From Roseburia sp. (GTDB lineage: Bacteria; Bacillota; Clostridia; Lachnospirales; Lachnospiraceae), in assembly GCA_023664685.1 (NCBI GenBank), contig JAMPFC010000020.1, positions 1 through 39,892 of the forward strand: a DNA stretch of 39,892 nucleotides. The letters run 5' to 3'. Position 1 is the first letter of the stretch. Each line of letters opens with the position of its first letter. Positions 7,557 to 15,737 of the stretch are shown piece after piece. The position numbers and the translations under genes are program-made. The notes under the pieces were generated by a model that made no database searches, was not told the origin of the DNA, and saw only the letters and a list, made by a program, of their open reading frames with translations.

Positions 7557-7585
7557 ATTATATACTACACTTTTTGTCTGCACAA
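7557..7585 (-). promoter_or_regulatory. Promoter of XRE / ThsA-like operon
   Basis: Minus-strand TTGTGC (7585-7580) and TATAAT (7562-7557) are 17 bases apart and lie about 20 bases before the XRE start. AT-rich inverted-repeat-like sequence overlaps the region and could hold the regulator's operator. Confidence 0.6.
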
Positions 7586-7746
7586 TCCGCTATAGTTCAT
7601 CTTAATATGCGTTATTGTTCCCTTTTTCGACAAACTTCGACGTATTTTTCCCTTATGAGTATAAACTCCTATAGCTTTTATCCGTGATACTCTTTTTGTT
7701 CAATCCGCCAAGTCCCATCTGCCTTTGCCCCACCACATGCAAAAAA

Positions 7747-7788
7747 ATAAGCACATACACTTATCTTTTTACAAGTATACATGCTTAT
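7747..7788. repeat. Imperfect inverted repeat
   Basis: ATAAGCA at 7747-7753 pairs with TGCTTAT at 7782-7788, and the following bases continue with wobble pairing up to ACTT/AAGT. It could be a terminator or mark the edge of the accessory region. Confidence 0.45.
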
Positions 7789-7840
7789 GAAAATATTTTA
7801 TGGTTCAGCAGCACTCCGCCATCCGCCAACTAAAAGATGA

Positions 7841-7869
7841 TTGAAATACACACATAATTCGCTTATAAT
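7841..7869 (+). promoter_or_regulatory. Promoter of exonuclease gene
   Basis: TTGAAA (7841-7846) and TATAAT (7864-7869) are 17 bases apart, about 57 bases before the ATG at 7926. Confidence 0.65.
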
Positions 7870-7925
7870 AATAGCATATCCGGCGGCCAACCACGAGTTA
7901 CCAAGCGAGAAAGGGTTAAATCAAT

Positions 7926-9032
7926 ATGCATATAACAGACCGAGCATTCGACTTACAAACAAATTCCATTTCCACCCTGCACACATGGCAGGGAACAAAG
8001 GCAGATACTTTCTGCTTTTTTGACATTGAGACGACCGGTCTATCCGCAAAAGTCTCCTCTCTCTATCTGATCGGTGTCCTGTGGTATGACCAAACGGACA
8101 AAAAAATCCACACAAAACAATGGTTTGCCGACGATTACATCAGCGAAAAAGAAATCCTGTGCGCCTTCACCGAATTTATCTCCGGTTTTACAACTGTCGT
8201 CCACTACAACGGTTCCGGCTTTGATATTCCCTACATTGAAAAGAAGTGCAGGGAACTGGAACTCCCCACTCCATTTCATGACATAAAAAGTCTCGATCTT
8301 TACCGGGAAATCCGCCCCCTGAAACCGCTTTTTAAAACTCCTGACCTAAAACTTTTTACAGTTGAAAAACTGGCCGGCTTTATGCGCAAAGATATCCTTT
8401 CGGGGAAAGAATGTATTGAGGTCTATTCCCGCTTCATGCAAAAGAAATATTTCCGGGATTCCTCGATGGAAACGGAAAAGCAAAAACTCCTTCTTCATAA
8501 CATAGAGGATATCATTGGCACATTTTATTGTGCTGAGATGTTATCCTACAGATGTAGTATGTCGTACAAAAAACAGACTGTTAATCCATCTCTTTTGCAG
8601 ATTGATTTCCTGTCCAAAGCCGCCTTTCCGTCCCCGGTCAAATGGAAATCCGCCCCCTATGCCCTTGCCTTTCATGATCATACCGTGACACTGGAGATTT
8701 CCCTCTATTCTGGTGAACTGCGCCACTTTTTCAAGGACTATAAAAATTATTTTTATCTTCCGGCTGAGGACACCGCGATCCACAAAAGCGTGGGGACTTA
8801 TGTGGAAAAAGAATTTCGCCGGCAGGCAAAAGCTTCCGAATGCTATGTAAAAAAAGAGGGGCTTTTCCTTCCCCTTCCATCGGGCATAGAGCCACAGGAT
8901 CTTCCGCTCTTTCGCCCAGACTACCGTTCCCGACAAAATTATCTCCTCTGGGATGAAAAGGTGCAACAGGACCTCTCCCTTTGGGAAGAAATCCTGCACC
9001 AGATCATAAATACACTTTCCCGGAGCAAATAA
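7926..9032 (+). CDS. YprB-like RNase H-fold exonuclease domain protein
   Basis: The 368-residue product has a DnaQ-like DEDD exonuclease domain in its first 200 residues: FFDIETTGLS with D33 and E35 (ExoI), VHYNGSGFDIPYI with D100 (ExoII), and HNIED with H190 and D194 (ExoIII). These residues would bind two metal ions for 3'-5' cleavage of nucleic acid. The C-terminal 170 residues are not recognised and carry no clear motif. It resembles the ribonuclease-H-like protein YprB of Firmicutes, whose substrate is not settled. It is transcribed alone from the promoter at 7841-7869 and converges on purE. Confidence 0.85.
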   Translation: MHITDRAFDLQTNSISTLHTWQGTKADTFCFFDIETTGLSAKVSSLYLIGVLWYDQTDKKIHTKQWFADDYISEKEILCAFTEFISGFTTVVHYNGSGFDIPYIEKKCRELELPTPFHDIKSLDLYREIRPLKPLFKTPDLKLFTVEKLAGFMRKDILSGKECIEVYSRFMQKKYFRDSSMETEKQKLLLHNIEDIIGTFYCAEMLSYRCSMSYKKQTVNPSLLQIDFLSKAAFPSPVKWKSAPYALAFHDHTVTLEISLYSGELRHFFKDYKNYFYLPAEDTAIHKSVGTYVEKEFRRQAKASECYVKKEGLFLPLPSGIEPQDLPLFRPDYRSRQNYLLWDEKVQQDLSLWEEILHQIINTLSRSK

Positions 9033-9108
9033 TTTTTAACCGCGTTTGTTTTTCGCTTTTAAAACGATCGAGTTCGACTCCTTCTTATCCAAACACCTTT
9101 TTCTTCCA

Positions 9109-9621
9109 TCACATCTGCCGGATATACTCCTTATATCCTAACTGATCCAGTTTCTCCGCTTTGGCAGCCACGCCATCCTTCATCTCCACTTTATATTCCT
9201 TGAGCTTCTTCCGCAGCTCCTGATCATAGACCGACAGGATCTTGGCAGCAAGGATTCCCGCATTGGCGGCTCCGTCGATCGCTACCGTAGCAACCGGAAT
9301 CCCCGATGGCATCTGAACGATCGAGTACAGGCTGTCCACGCCGCCGACTGACTTCGTATGGATCGGAATGCCGATGACCGGCAGATCAAATAACGCTGCG
9401 CACATTCCCGGGAGATGGGCTGCTCCGCCTGCTCCGGCGATGATCACCTCGATCCCTCTCTCCTCGGCCTTTGTCGCATATTCTACAAATACATCCGGCA
9501 TGCGGTGCGCCGATATGATCGTCATCTCATAATCAATCCCGAATTTCTCCAACATCTGCGCTGCCTTCTGCATAACTGGCAGATCCGAATCACTGCCCAT
9601 CAAAATACCTACCTTACACAT
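9109..9621 (-). CDS. purE: N5-CAIR mutase PurE
   Basis: PurE converts N5-carboxyaminoimidazole ribonucleotide to CAIR in purine synthesis. The sequence has MGSDSDLP, SAHRMPD with the catalytic His, and AGAGGAAHLPGM, and the 170-residue length fits class I PurE. The ATG at 9621 is chosen because GGAAAGAGG lies 9 bases before it; ATGs at 9654 and 9630 are poorly spaced. It follows the M29 peptidase gene by 19 bases and is probably co-transcribed with it. purC lies more than 10 kb away, so the pur genes are not clustered here. No purine riboswitch is seen upstream. Confidence 0.96.
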   Translation of the reverse strand: MCKVGILMGSDSDLPVMQKAAQMLEKFGIDYEMTIISAHRMPDVFVEYATKAEERGIEVIIAGAGGAAHLPGMCAALFDLPVIGIPIHTKSVGGVDSLYSIVQMPSGIPVATVAIDGAANAGILAAKILSVYDQELRKKLKEYKVEMKDGVAAKAEKLDQLGYKEYIRQM

Positions 9622-9640
9622 AATACTCATCCTCTCTTTC

Positions 9641-11650
9641 CTATTCCATCTCATTTAGTATTTCCGTGCCTGCAAGCACAAATTTTCCTTCACGGATAAT
9701 CACAATCTCCTGTCCATCCCTCGTATTCACCACGATATCTCCCAGTTCATCATAAGGAATGGTAATGTCCGTATGGCAGTTAAAATATGCCTTCTCAATC
9801 TCCGTCTTCCGGAGGATCGAGCATTCATTGTCCTTTGCAACGATTTCCTTTCCATCCGGATTATAGAGGCGGATCTCCTCACTCATCGAATAACACGTAT
9901 CGCCAACTGCAAAATGAGGCCCTGTCTTTTCTGCGATCAGGATCGGAAGTTTCGCTTCAATCCCGTATTTGCGCCCCATCCGGTATGCCATCGTATTCGT
10001 CCCGATCGCAAACTCACCCATCGGAAGTGTCTCCCGGTTGTGAAGCACATTTTCCCGGATATATTTTTTATTTTCCTTCTCATCCCCATAATTGCTGCAG
10101 TTGTAATCCGCAATCATTCCATCCGCAAACGTCATACGAAGCTCCTCATAACGCAGTCCATTCAAATAAACCTCGCCGACGTGAAGAACGCCATTCGTCC
10201 CCTTCAACACAGGCGATGTAAACACCTCACCAACCGGAATGTTCACATCTGCCAGACAGTTCTCAAAATTTGTCTCTTTCGCCGGATCGGAAAGGGTATG
10301 AAGCTTTACTGTGAGGTCAGTCTGATTTGTTCCCCGCCCCGTTATATGAACGGTATCCCCCTGATCCAGTGCATCAATGATCGACTGGTGGATCTTTTTA
10401 TACTGTTCAACATCAAGCGTATTGATCTTCACCGTCTCATCAAATATCTTCTCAAAATCCGCCCCGATCTCCGGCACAGGAAAGGCAATGATCGTAAAAC
10501 TGCGCTCTTCTTCCGGGATATAACGGTCTTGTATGAGCATATGATCCCTCTGGTAATCCACCGATAACTTCTGCTGCTCCGGCGTATACGACGGACTCTC
10601 TTTCCGGTTCTCCGGGACAAACAGTTTTTCCCCGAAAACCTCCATCACCGCAGGCCCCGCCACCCCACGGGCAGCCTCTTTGTATTTTTCAAAACTCTTT
10701 TCCACATGAGCCAGTTTTTCCTTTACGACCGCATGATTCAGATACAGTGCATCATCAAAGCGATGATCATAAATATACTGTCGGTTCGCCGGAGACGTGC
10801 AGACGCCGGCAGATTTCGTATTGGAGTTCATGTAAATGACCGGGGCAAGTCCCATTTCCCGAAACTGCCTGACCGCCTCTCTGACAACCGCCTCAAATCC
10901 GATGTGATACCGGATATTCACCGTCTGTTTTTTCGACAGATCGATACCTGCCGCCACAAATCCCTGACGGTACCCTTCGGTATATGTTCTGGCGATGAGT
11001 TCGAGCTTTTCTTTCGGCAGCGAGCGGATATATGCGGCTGTCCGAAGCTCATTTTCAGTAATATTTTCGCCATAATAATACAGGTATCTCTCGTCCATAA
11101 AATCGCTGTCCATGACGATTTTTACGAGACGGTCAAGAGACGGATCGACAATCCGCCGAATACTTTTCTCCGTATAATACTCGTCATAATCATGCACATA
11201 ATAATATAATGTCTCTTTCAGCCACCGCGCCTTGTCCTCCTCCGTCCCGAGGATCGTATACACCTGTAAAAAAAGCTCCATAAGATACAAAAGAGATTCC
11301 CTGTCTCCCTCATAGGCATGCTGGATTCCGCCACGGAAGCGGCTGTGAAAATAAGCGAGAACCTCTCCCTCTTCTTTCCCAAACTCCTGAACGCAAAAAC
11401 GTGGATTGGCAAAAGAGGTTTCGTAGTGGACATCCCGGATATCATCATATAAAATATCGATCCACGCTTTCAACTCCTCCGTGGACACATGCTCCAGTCC
11501 CTCTCCGGTGACAGCCTCAAGTACCCGGTCAAGCCGGGTGAAAAGCTCTGCGGTTTTCAGGCAGTAAATGCTGTATTCCCCCGGAATATCATTTTCGGAA
11601 AGGATCTCTTTGATCCGCCCGGCTGCAAGTTCATATCGTTCCTTTATCAT
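9641..11650 (-). CDS. M29-family aminopeptidase with long N-terminal region
   Basis: The 669-residue protein has a C-terminal M29 (AmpS/PepS) metallopeptidase domain. Visible ligand-type residues are E475 in VGEVFTSP, E546 in GEFAIGTN, E574 and H579 in AEKTGPHFAVGD, and H626 and D628 in CHTDI. These co-catalytic metal peptidases remove N-terminal residues from peptides in the cytosol. Usual M29 enzymes have about 410 residues; here about 260 extra helical residues precede the domain, rich in Tyr, Asp and Glu (LYYYVHDYDEYYTEKS). Their role is unknown. ATG 11650 is preferred over GTG 11656 because GGAGA is correctly spaced. It is upstream of purE and downstream of rnpB. Confidence 0.88.
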   Translation of the reverse strand: MIKERYELAAGRIKEILSENDIPGEYSIYCLKTAELFTRLDRVLEAVTGEGLEHVSTEELKAWIDILYDDIRDVHYETSFANPRFCVQEFGKEEGEVLAYFHSRFRGGIQHAYEGDRESLLYLMELFLQVYTILGTEEDKARWLKETLYYYVHDYDEYYTEKSIRRIVDPSLDRLVKIVMDSDFMDERYLYYYGENITENELRTAAYIRSLPKEKLELIARTYTEGYRQGFVAAGIDLSKKQTVNIRYHIGFEAVVREAVRQFREMGLAPVIYMNSNTKSAGVCTSPANRQYIYDHRFDDALYLNHAVVKEKLAHVEKSFEKYKEAARGVAGPAVMEVFGEKLFVPENRKESPSYTPEQQKLSVDYQRDHMLIQDRYIPEEERSFTIIAFPVPEIGADFEKIFDETVKINTLDVEQYKKIHQSIIDALDQGDTVHITGRGTNQTDLTVKLHTLSDPAKETNFENCLADVNIPVGEVFTSPVLKGTNGVLHVGEVYLNGLRYEELRMTFADGMIADYNCSNYGDEKENKKYIRENVLHNRETLPMGEFAIGTNTMAYRMGRKYGIEAKLPILIAEKTGPHFAVGDTCYSMSEEIRLYNPDGKEIVAKDNECSILRKTEIEKAYFNCHTDITIPYDELGDIVVNTRDGQEIVIIREGKFVLAGTEILNEME

Positions 11651-11688
11651 ATACACTCTCCAATTTTTTCCATAAATATCAAAAAAAT

Positions 11689-12057
11689 GAGTAGCACGGT
11701 AAGCCGAGTTCTGTCATTGGATGATCATCTATCTGGGCCTGCTGTTACCAACAGGCTCTAGCGACCTACCCGAAAGCACGACGGGCCGCCGTATCGCTCT
11801 CTGTTCGGTCTTGCTTCGGATGGGGTTTACATATGCCCTTTCTGTTACCAGAAAGGCGGTGGGCTCTTACCCCGCCATTCCACCCTTACCGGTCTGTCGC
11901 ATAGCTGCCGCCATACAGCAGACCGGCGGTATATTTCTGTTGCACTAGCCCGGGAGTCACCTCCGCCGGACGTTATCCGGCATCCTGCCCTGCGAAGCTC
12001 GGACTTTCCTCACCTGAGGCCTTTCGGCACGGACAGGTGCGATCATCTGTGCTACTC
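11689..12057 (-). ncRNA. rnpB: RNase P RNA (class A)
   Basis: The minus strand reads the conserved RNase P blocks: GAGGAAAGTCCG near the 5' end, the central AGAGCCC region, and ACAGAACTCGGCTTAC near the 3' end. The terminal GAGTAGCAC and GTGCTACTC pair as helix P1, which defines the ends. The extended P-helices, such as CTTTCTGGTAACAGAAAG, match the type A layout. With its protein it trims the 5' leader of pre-tRNAs. The length is about 369 nt. No protein gene is called inside it. Confidence 0.95.
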
Positions 12058-12065
12058 AATCATAT

Positions 12066-12094
12066 ACTATACAATACTCCGGAAAATTAATCAA
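12066..12094 (-). promoter_or_regulatory. rnpB promoter
   Basis: Minus-strand TTGATT (12094-12089) and TATAGT (12071-12066) are 17 bases apart, and the predicted start falls at the 5' end of the RNA near 12057. The -35 box overlaps the stop codon of the nucleoside kinase gene. Confidence 0.7.
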
Positions 12095-13763
12095 GCAAAA
12101 TGCCTCCGCCGATAAATTCCCTCAAAATCGAATTTAACGGAACCTCCTCCGGATTGATGCCGAGGAAATAATCCAGAAACTTCAAAAGCCTCTGCGCCTC
12201 CGCATACTCCTCGCTGCCTCTTGGCACCCGGAACAAAAGCGGTTCTGCATACTGTTTTAATGCTGCGAGTTCATAGACAAGCGAGGAATTAAACATTGCA
12301 TCCGCCTTTTCCTGAAATGGGAAAATATTTTCGTTTTCCCCGGCTCTTACGGATTCCCACATGGAAATCGTCTTCTGTGCGCTGTGTCCTCTCGTCCTCG
12401 CATCCCGTATGATCCGGCGCAAAAGCCTGCCATCCGTCGTTGGGATCTGGTTATGTTCGTCGATATTCAATGAGGTAAGCGCGCTGATATAAATTTTAAA
12501 TTTATGTTCCGGCGCAATGCCCTCTGTCAGCAGATCATTCAGCCCGTGTATCCCCTCGATGACAAGCAGCTCTCCCTCGCCCAATTTCATAAGCGGCTTA
12601 TTATATTCACGCATACCCGTGATAAAATTATAGGTCGGAAGCTGAACTTCTTTTCCCGCAAGGAGCTGTTCAAGATCCTGATTGAACTGCTTTGTATCGA
12701 TCGCACCGATACATTCATAATTGTATTTTCCGTCTTTATCTTTCGGCGTATCGACACGGTTCACAAAGTAATCATCCATAGCGACCGGGTGTGGTTTGAG
12801 TCCCAGCGTCTTTAACTGTGCAGACAGGCGGTATGAGAAGGTCGTCTTTCCCGACGAAGAAGGCCCGGCGATCGTCACAAGTTTTGTCTGCCCGGACGCT
12901 GCGATCTGCTCGGCAATGTCACCGATCCTTTTCTCATGCAGTGCCTCCTGCACAAGAATCATCTCACGCATCCCCCCATCTACGATAATGTCATTGAGCT
13001 GTCCCACATTTTCTGCGCCAAGCCTTATCCCCCACTCCGCTGTCTGTTTCAACGTCCGATGCAGTTTCATGCTCGGCCGAAATTCCGGCAGCTCATCCGG
13101 CTTCGATGCCGTCGGCACGATAAATACAAATCCTCCGTCAAATGTCTCAAGACGGAAACGCTTAAGTACGCCTGTACTATATGGCATCGGCCCATAAAAA
13201 TAATCCATAACCTTTCCAAGCTTATAAACATTTACCCGGGAACTTCTTCGGTATTTGATAAGACCGCTCTTATCATACATCTTCCGTTCCTCAAAGAGCC
13301 GGATGGCTTTATCCGTACTGATCGATTTTTTCTCGAAAACCACGTCCTCACTTACATATTTGTGCATCCTCTCCTCGACCCGTTTTAAAAGCTCCTCCTC
13401 AACCGGTTCCCCATCATTTAACATACAATAAAAACCGGTATCAAGACTGTTTTCCACTGTGACCTTCTCAAATTTATCTTTGGGGACTTCTTTGTAAAAT
13501 GCCTTGAGCATGATCATCTTAATCCCTCTCAGATAGGCATTTCTTCCCTCCTCATCCTCATAAGTGCAAAACCGTACGTCACACTCTTCTGTTATGGCAG
13601 TCGACAGCCCTCGCACGATCCCATCCACTCTGGCTACGAGGATTTCCTTTTTCCCGGAATCCCCTCCCGCCTGTTTCAAGAGATCATACAATGTAGTCCC
13701 TTTCTCACACAGAATGCTCTTACCATCTGCTGTTACCCTGATCTTCTCCATAAATCCGTTCAT
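12087..13763 (-). CDS. TGS-domain nucleoside (uridine-type) kinase
   Basis: The 558-residue protein combines an N-terminal TGS domain (about 5-70), a threonyl-tRNA-synthetase-like second additional domain (about 80-250) and a C-terminal uridine kinase/phosphoribulokinase-type P-loop domain starting near residue 290 with GPSSSGKTT, followed by MDDYF and EGIHGLN. It probably phosphorylates a nucleoside with ATP or GTP. What the synthetase-like parts do is unknown. It overlaps the trmK stop by an ATGA, so translation may be coupled. An alternative ATG at 13751 has better ribosome binding site spacing (AAAGGA). It is the last gene of the dgt-dnaG-rpoD-trmK run. Confidence 0.88.
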   Translation of the reverse strand: MNGFMEKIRVTADGKSILCEKGTTLYDLLKQAGGDSGKKEILVARVDGIVRGLSTAITEECDVRFCTYEDEEGRNAYLRGIKMIMLKAFYKEVPKDKFEKVTVENSLDTGFYCMLNDGEPVEEELLKRVEERMHKYVSEDVVFEKKSISTDKAIRLFEERKMYDKSGLIKYRRSSRVNVYKLGKVMDYFYGPMPYSTGVLKRFRLETFDGGFVFIVPTASKPDELPEFRPSMKLHRTLKQTAEWGIRLGAENVGQLNDIIVDGGMREMILVQEALHEKRIGDIAEQIAASGQTKLVTIAGPSSSGKTTFSYRLSAQLKTLGLKPHPVAMDDYFVNRVDTPKDKDGKYNYECIGAIDTKQFNQDLEQLLAGKEVQLPTYNFITGMREYNKPLMKLGEGELLVIEGIHGLNDLLTEGIAPEHKFKIYISALTSLNIDEHNQIPTTDGRLLRRIIRDARTRGHSAQKTISMWESVRAGENENIFPFQEKADAMFNSSLVYELAALKQYAEPLLFRVPRGSEEYAEAQRLLKFLDYFLGINPEEVPLNSILREFIGGGILLD

Positions 13764-14470
13764 CCTTTCCCGTTTTTAAAAAGCGCAAGACATTGTTCAA
13801 TATCTTCTAACATATTCTGAATTTCTGTCCGTCTTTCTTTATCTTTTGACGACAGCTCAAGTTTTCTCAGAATCGACCGGCAGGTATCCCTCTCTTTTAG
13901 AAGGTACTGCTGTAAAACCGGATCGTTTTTTTGTACTAAATATGTACCATACCGATACTCCCATTCATAGCGGACTGTCTGTTCAAGCGGACGCCCGGCC
14001 CGTTTTGCACAAATTGCAAAATAATACTTTCCATCCTCCACACAGGCTTTCTCCTCTGTGATCTGAAAACCCTGCCGGAAAAGAAAACGTCTTACCTCTC
14101 CGATCTCCGACTGGGGCTGCAGCACGAGCGTATCAACCTTTTCAAGCACCCGGCTCCCCTCTTCCAGAATACGGATCATCAGAGGGCCTCCCATACCGGC
14201 GATCATCAATGTGTCCACCTCACCGGGAATAAGTTTCTCTGTCCCATCACTCAGGCGGCACTCGATCTGCTTTTCCAGCCCTGCTTCCCGGATATGTTCT
14301 TTTGCCCGTTCAAGCGGCCCTTTGTTAATATCCAGTGCGATCACCCTGCCGGATATCCCATGTCTGACAAGCCAGATGGACGCATAACCGTGATCACATC
14401 CGATGTCTGCTGTCCTCGTCCCCTCCGGCACAAGGGATACGTTCATTTTCAGGCGTTTTGACAAATTCAT
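13760..14470 (-). CDS. trmK: tRNA (adenine-N1)-methyltransferase TrmK
   Basis: The 236-residue protein matches TrmK, which methylates N1 of A22 in tRNA using SAM. It has the SAM-binding IGCDHGYAS motif, ALDINKGPLERA, and the family-specific IAGMGGPLMIRIL, followed by LQPQSEI. The start ATG overlaps the rpoD stop in TGATG, and its own stop overlaps the kinase gene. Position directly after rpoD is typical in Firmicutes. Confidence 0.93.
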   Translation of the reverse strand: MNLSKRLKMNVSLVPEGTRTADIGCDHGYASIWLVRHGISGRVIALDINKGPLERAKEHIREAGLEKQIECRLSDGTEKLIPGEVDTLMIAGMGGPLMIRILEEGSRVLEKVDTLVLQPQSEIGEVRRFLFRQGFQITEEKACVEDGKYYFAICAKRAGRPLEQTVRYEWEYRYGTYLVQKNDPVLQQYLLKERDTCRSILRKLELSSKDKERRTEIQNMLEDIEQCLALFKNGKG

Positions 14471-15597
14471 CAGTCCAGATAATCCTTCAACTTCCTGCTG
14501 CGGCTCGGATGACGCAGCTTCCGGAGTGCCTTGGCTTCGATCTGACGGATCCGCTCCCTCGTCACATCGAACTCTTTTCCGACTTCCTCGAGCGTTCTGG
14601 CACGCCCGTCATCTAAGCCAAACCGCAGACGCAGCACTTTCTGTTCCCTCTCTGTCAGTGTATTCAGGACTTCGCAAAGCTGTTCTTTCAGCAGGGTAAA
14701 TGCTGCTGCCTCTGCCGGCACCGGCACATTATCATCCTGAATAAAGTCACCGAGATGACTGTCCTCTTCTTCGCCGATCGGCGTCTCTAAGGAAACCGGC
14801 TCCTGAGAAATTTTCTGTATTTCCCTGACTCTGTCCACAGGAAGCTGCATCTCTTTCGCAATCTCCTCTGGATATGGTTCTCTGCCCAATTCCTGAAGAA
14901 GCTGCCGCTGAACGCGGATCAGTTTATTGATCGTCTCCACCATATGCACCGGAATACGGATCGTGCGCGCCTGATCTGCGATCGCTCTCGTGATCGCCTG
15001 ACGGATCCACCATGTAGCATACGTACTGAACTTATATCCTTTGCGGTAGTCAAATTTTTCTACCGCCTTGATCAGACCAAGATTTCCCTCCTGTATAAGA
15101 TCGAGAAAAAGCATTCCTCTTCCCACATATCTCTTGGCGATACTCACGACCAGACGAAGGTTTGCCTCAGCGAGCCGCTTTTTGGCATCCCCATCGCCCT
15201 CCTCCATCCGTTTTGCGAGGTCAACCTCCTCATCGGCAGATAAAAGCGGAACTTTTCCAATCTCCTTGAGATACATACGCACCGGATCCTCGATACTGAC
15301 GCCATCCGGTACCGACAGCTCGATATTTTCAAGTTCTTCCTCGGTCGGCTCATCGTCCACGTCCAGAATGATATCATCGTCCGCATCACTGTCAGGAACC
15401 ATCGCCACAATACCATTCTGCTCCAGATAATCAAGGATTTTCTCAATCTTCTCCCCATCCAGATCAATGTCTTTGAACTGTGCGTTGATATCATTAAATT
15501 CAAGGATGCCATTTTTCTTTTTCCCAAGCTCCAAAAGGGCGCTTAACCCCTCTGTAAATAATGCCTGTTCGTCTACCGTATTCTTTTTCTCTTTCAT
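14470..15597 (-). CDS. rpoD: Primary sigma factor RpoD (sigma-A)
   Basis: The 375-residue protein has a short acidic N-terminal region 1.1, region 1.2 ([16 protein letters not shown]), the strongly conserved region 2 ([20 protein letters not shown], then ATWWIRQAI), region 3 and the region 4.2 helix-turn-helix ([20 protein letters not shown]). The length and low-complexity acidic linker fit sigma-A of Clostridia. It directs RNA polymerase to the TTGACA/TATAAT promoters seen throughout the window. It follows dnaG after a 140-base structured spacer. Confidence 0.97.
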   Translation of the reverse strand: MKEKKNTVDEQALFTEGLSALLELGKKKNGILEFNDINAQFKDIDLDGEKIEKILDYLEQNGIVAMVPDSDADDDIILDVDDEPTEEELENIELSVPDGVSIEDPVRMYLKEIGKVPLLSADEEVDLAKRMEEGDGDAKKRLAEANLRLVVSIAKRYVGRGMLFLDLIQEGNLGLIKAVEKFDYRKGYKFSTYATWWIRQAITRAIADQARTIRIPVHMVETINKLIRVQRQLLQELGREPYPEEIAKEMQLPVDRVREIQKISQEPVSLETPIGEEEDSHLGDFIQDDNVPVPAEAAAFTLLKEQLCEVLNTLTEREQKVLRLRFGLDDGRARTLEEVGKEFDVTRERIRQIEAKALRKLRHPSRSRKLKDYLD

Positions 15598-15639
15598 GTT
15601 TATTCCCCATTCCTGCGCTGCTTTTACTCATGAAGCAAT

Positions 15640-15713
15640 GTTTGTGCAAGCCATGCTATGGCTTTGCAGCGCGCAGTCACAAACTTGCCGAGTGAAAAAT
15701 TTATTTTTCACTC
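15640..15713 (-). ncRNA. Structured dnaG-rpoD spacer
   Basis: The spacer holds two adjacent structures. GTTTGTG (15640-15646) pairs with CACAAAC (15678-15684), enclosing an AAGCCAT/ATGGCTT hairpin. A perfect 10-bp hairpin GAGTGAAAAA/TTTTTCACTC lies at 15690-15699 and 15704-15713. A GCGCTGC/GCAGCGC pair offers an alternative fold. It may process or tune the mRNA before rpoD, or be a dispersed repeat. Confidence 0.45.
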
Positions 15714-15737
15714 TTTCCTCCTTAACTTAAACTTGAG

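Larger units (their letters stand above)
7538..7920. other. Island-core boundary spacer
   Basis: This 383-base spacer contains no gene. It holds the minus-strand promoter above, a hairpin at 7747-7788 (ATAAGCA and AT-rich pairing around a T-rich loop) and a plus-strand promoter for the exonuclease gene at 7841-7869. Sequence changes from AT-rich accessory to typical chromosomal composition across it, so the right edge of the island probably lies here. I found no clear attachment-site repeat. Confidence 0.4.

Noticed and set aside
9773-10567. 264-codon ORF antisense to the M29 peptidase
   Set aside because: Shadow of a clear gene, with no recognisable motif.
11721-11948. ORF inside rnpB
   Set aside because: The RNase P RNA explains this sequence; the frame is chance.
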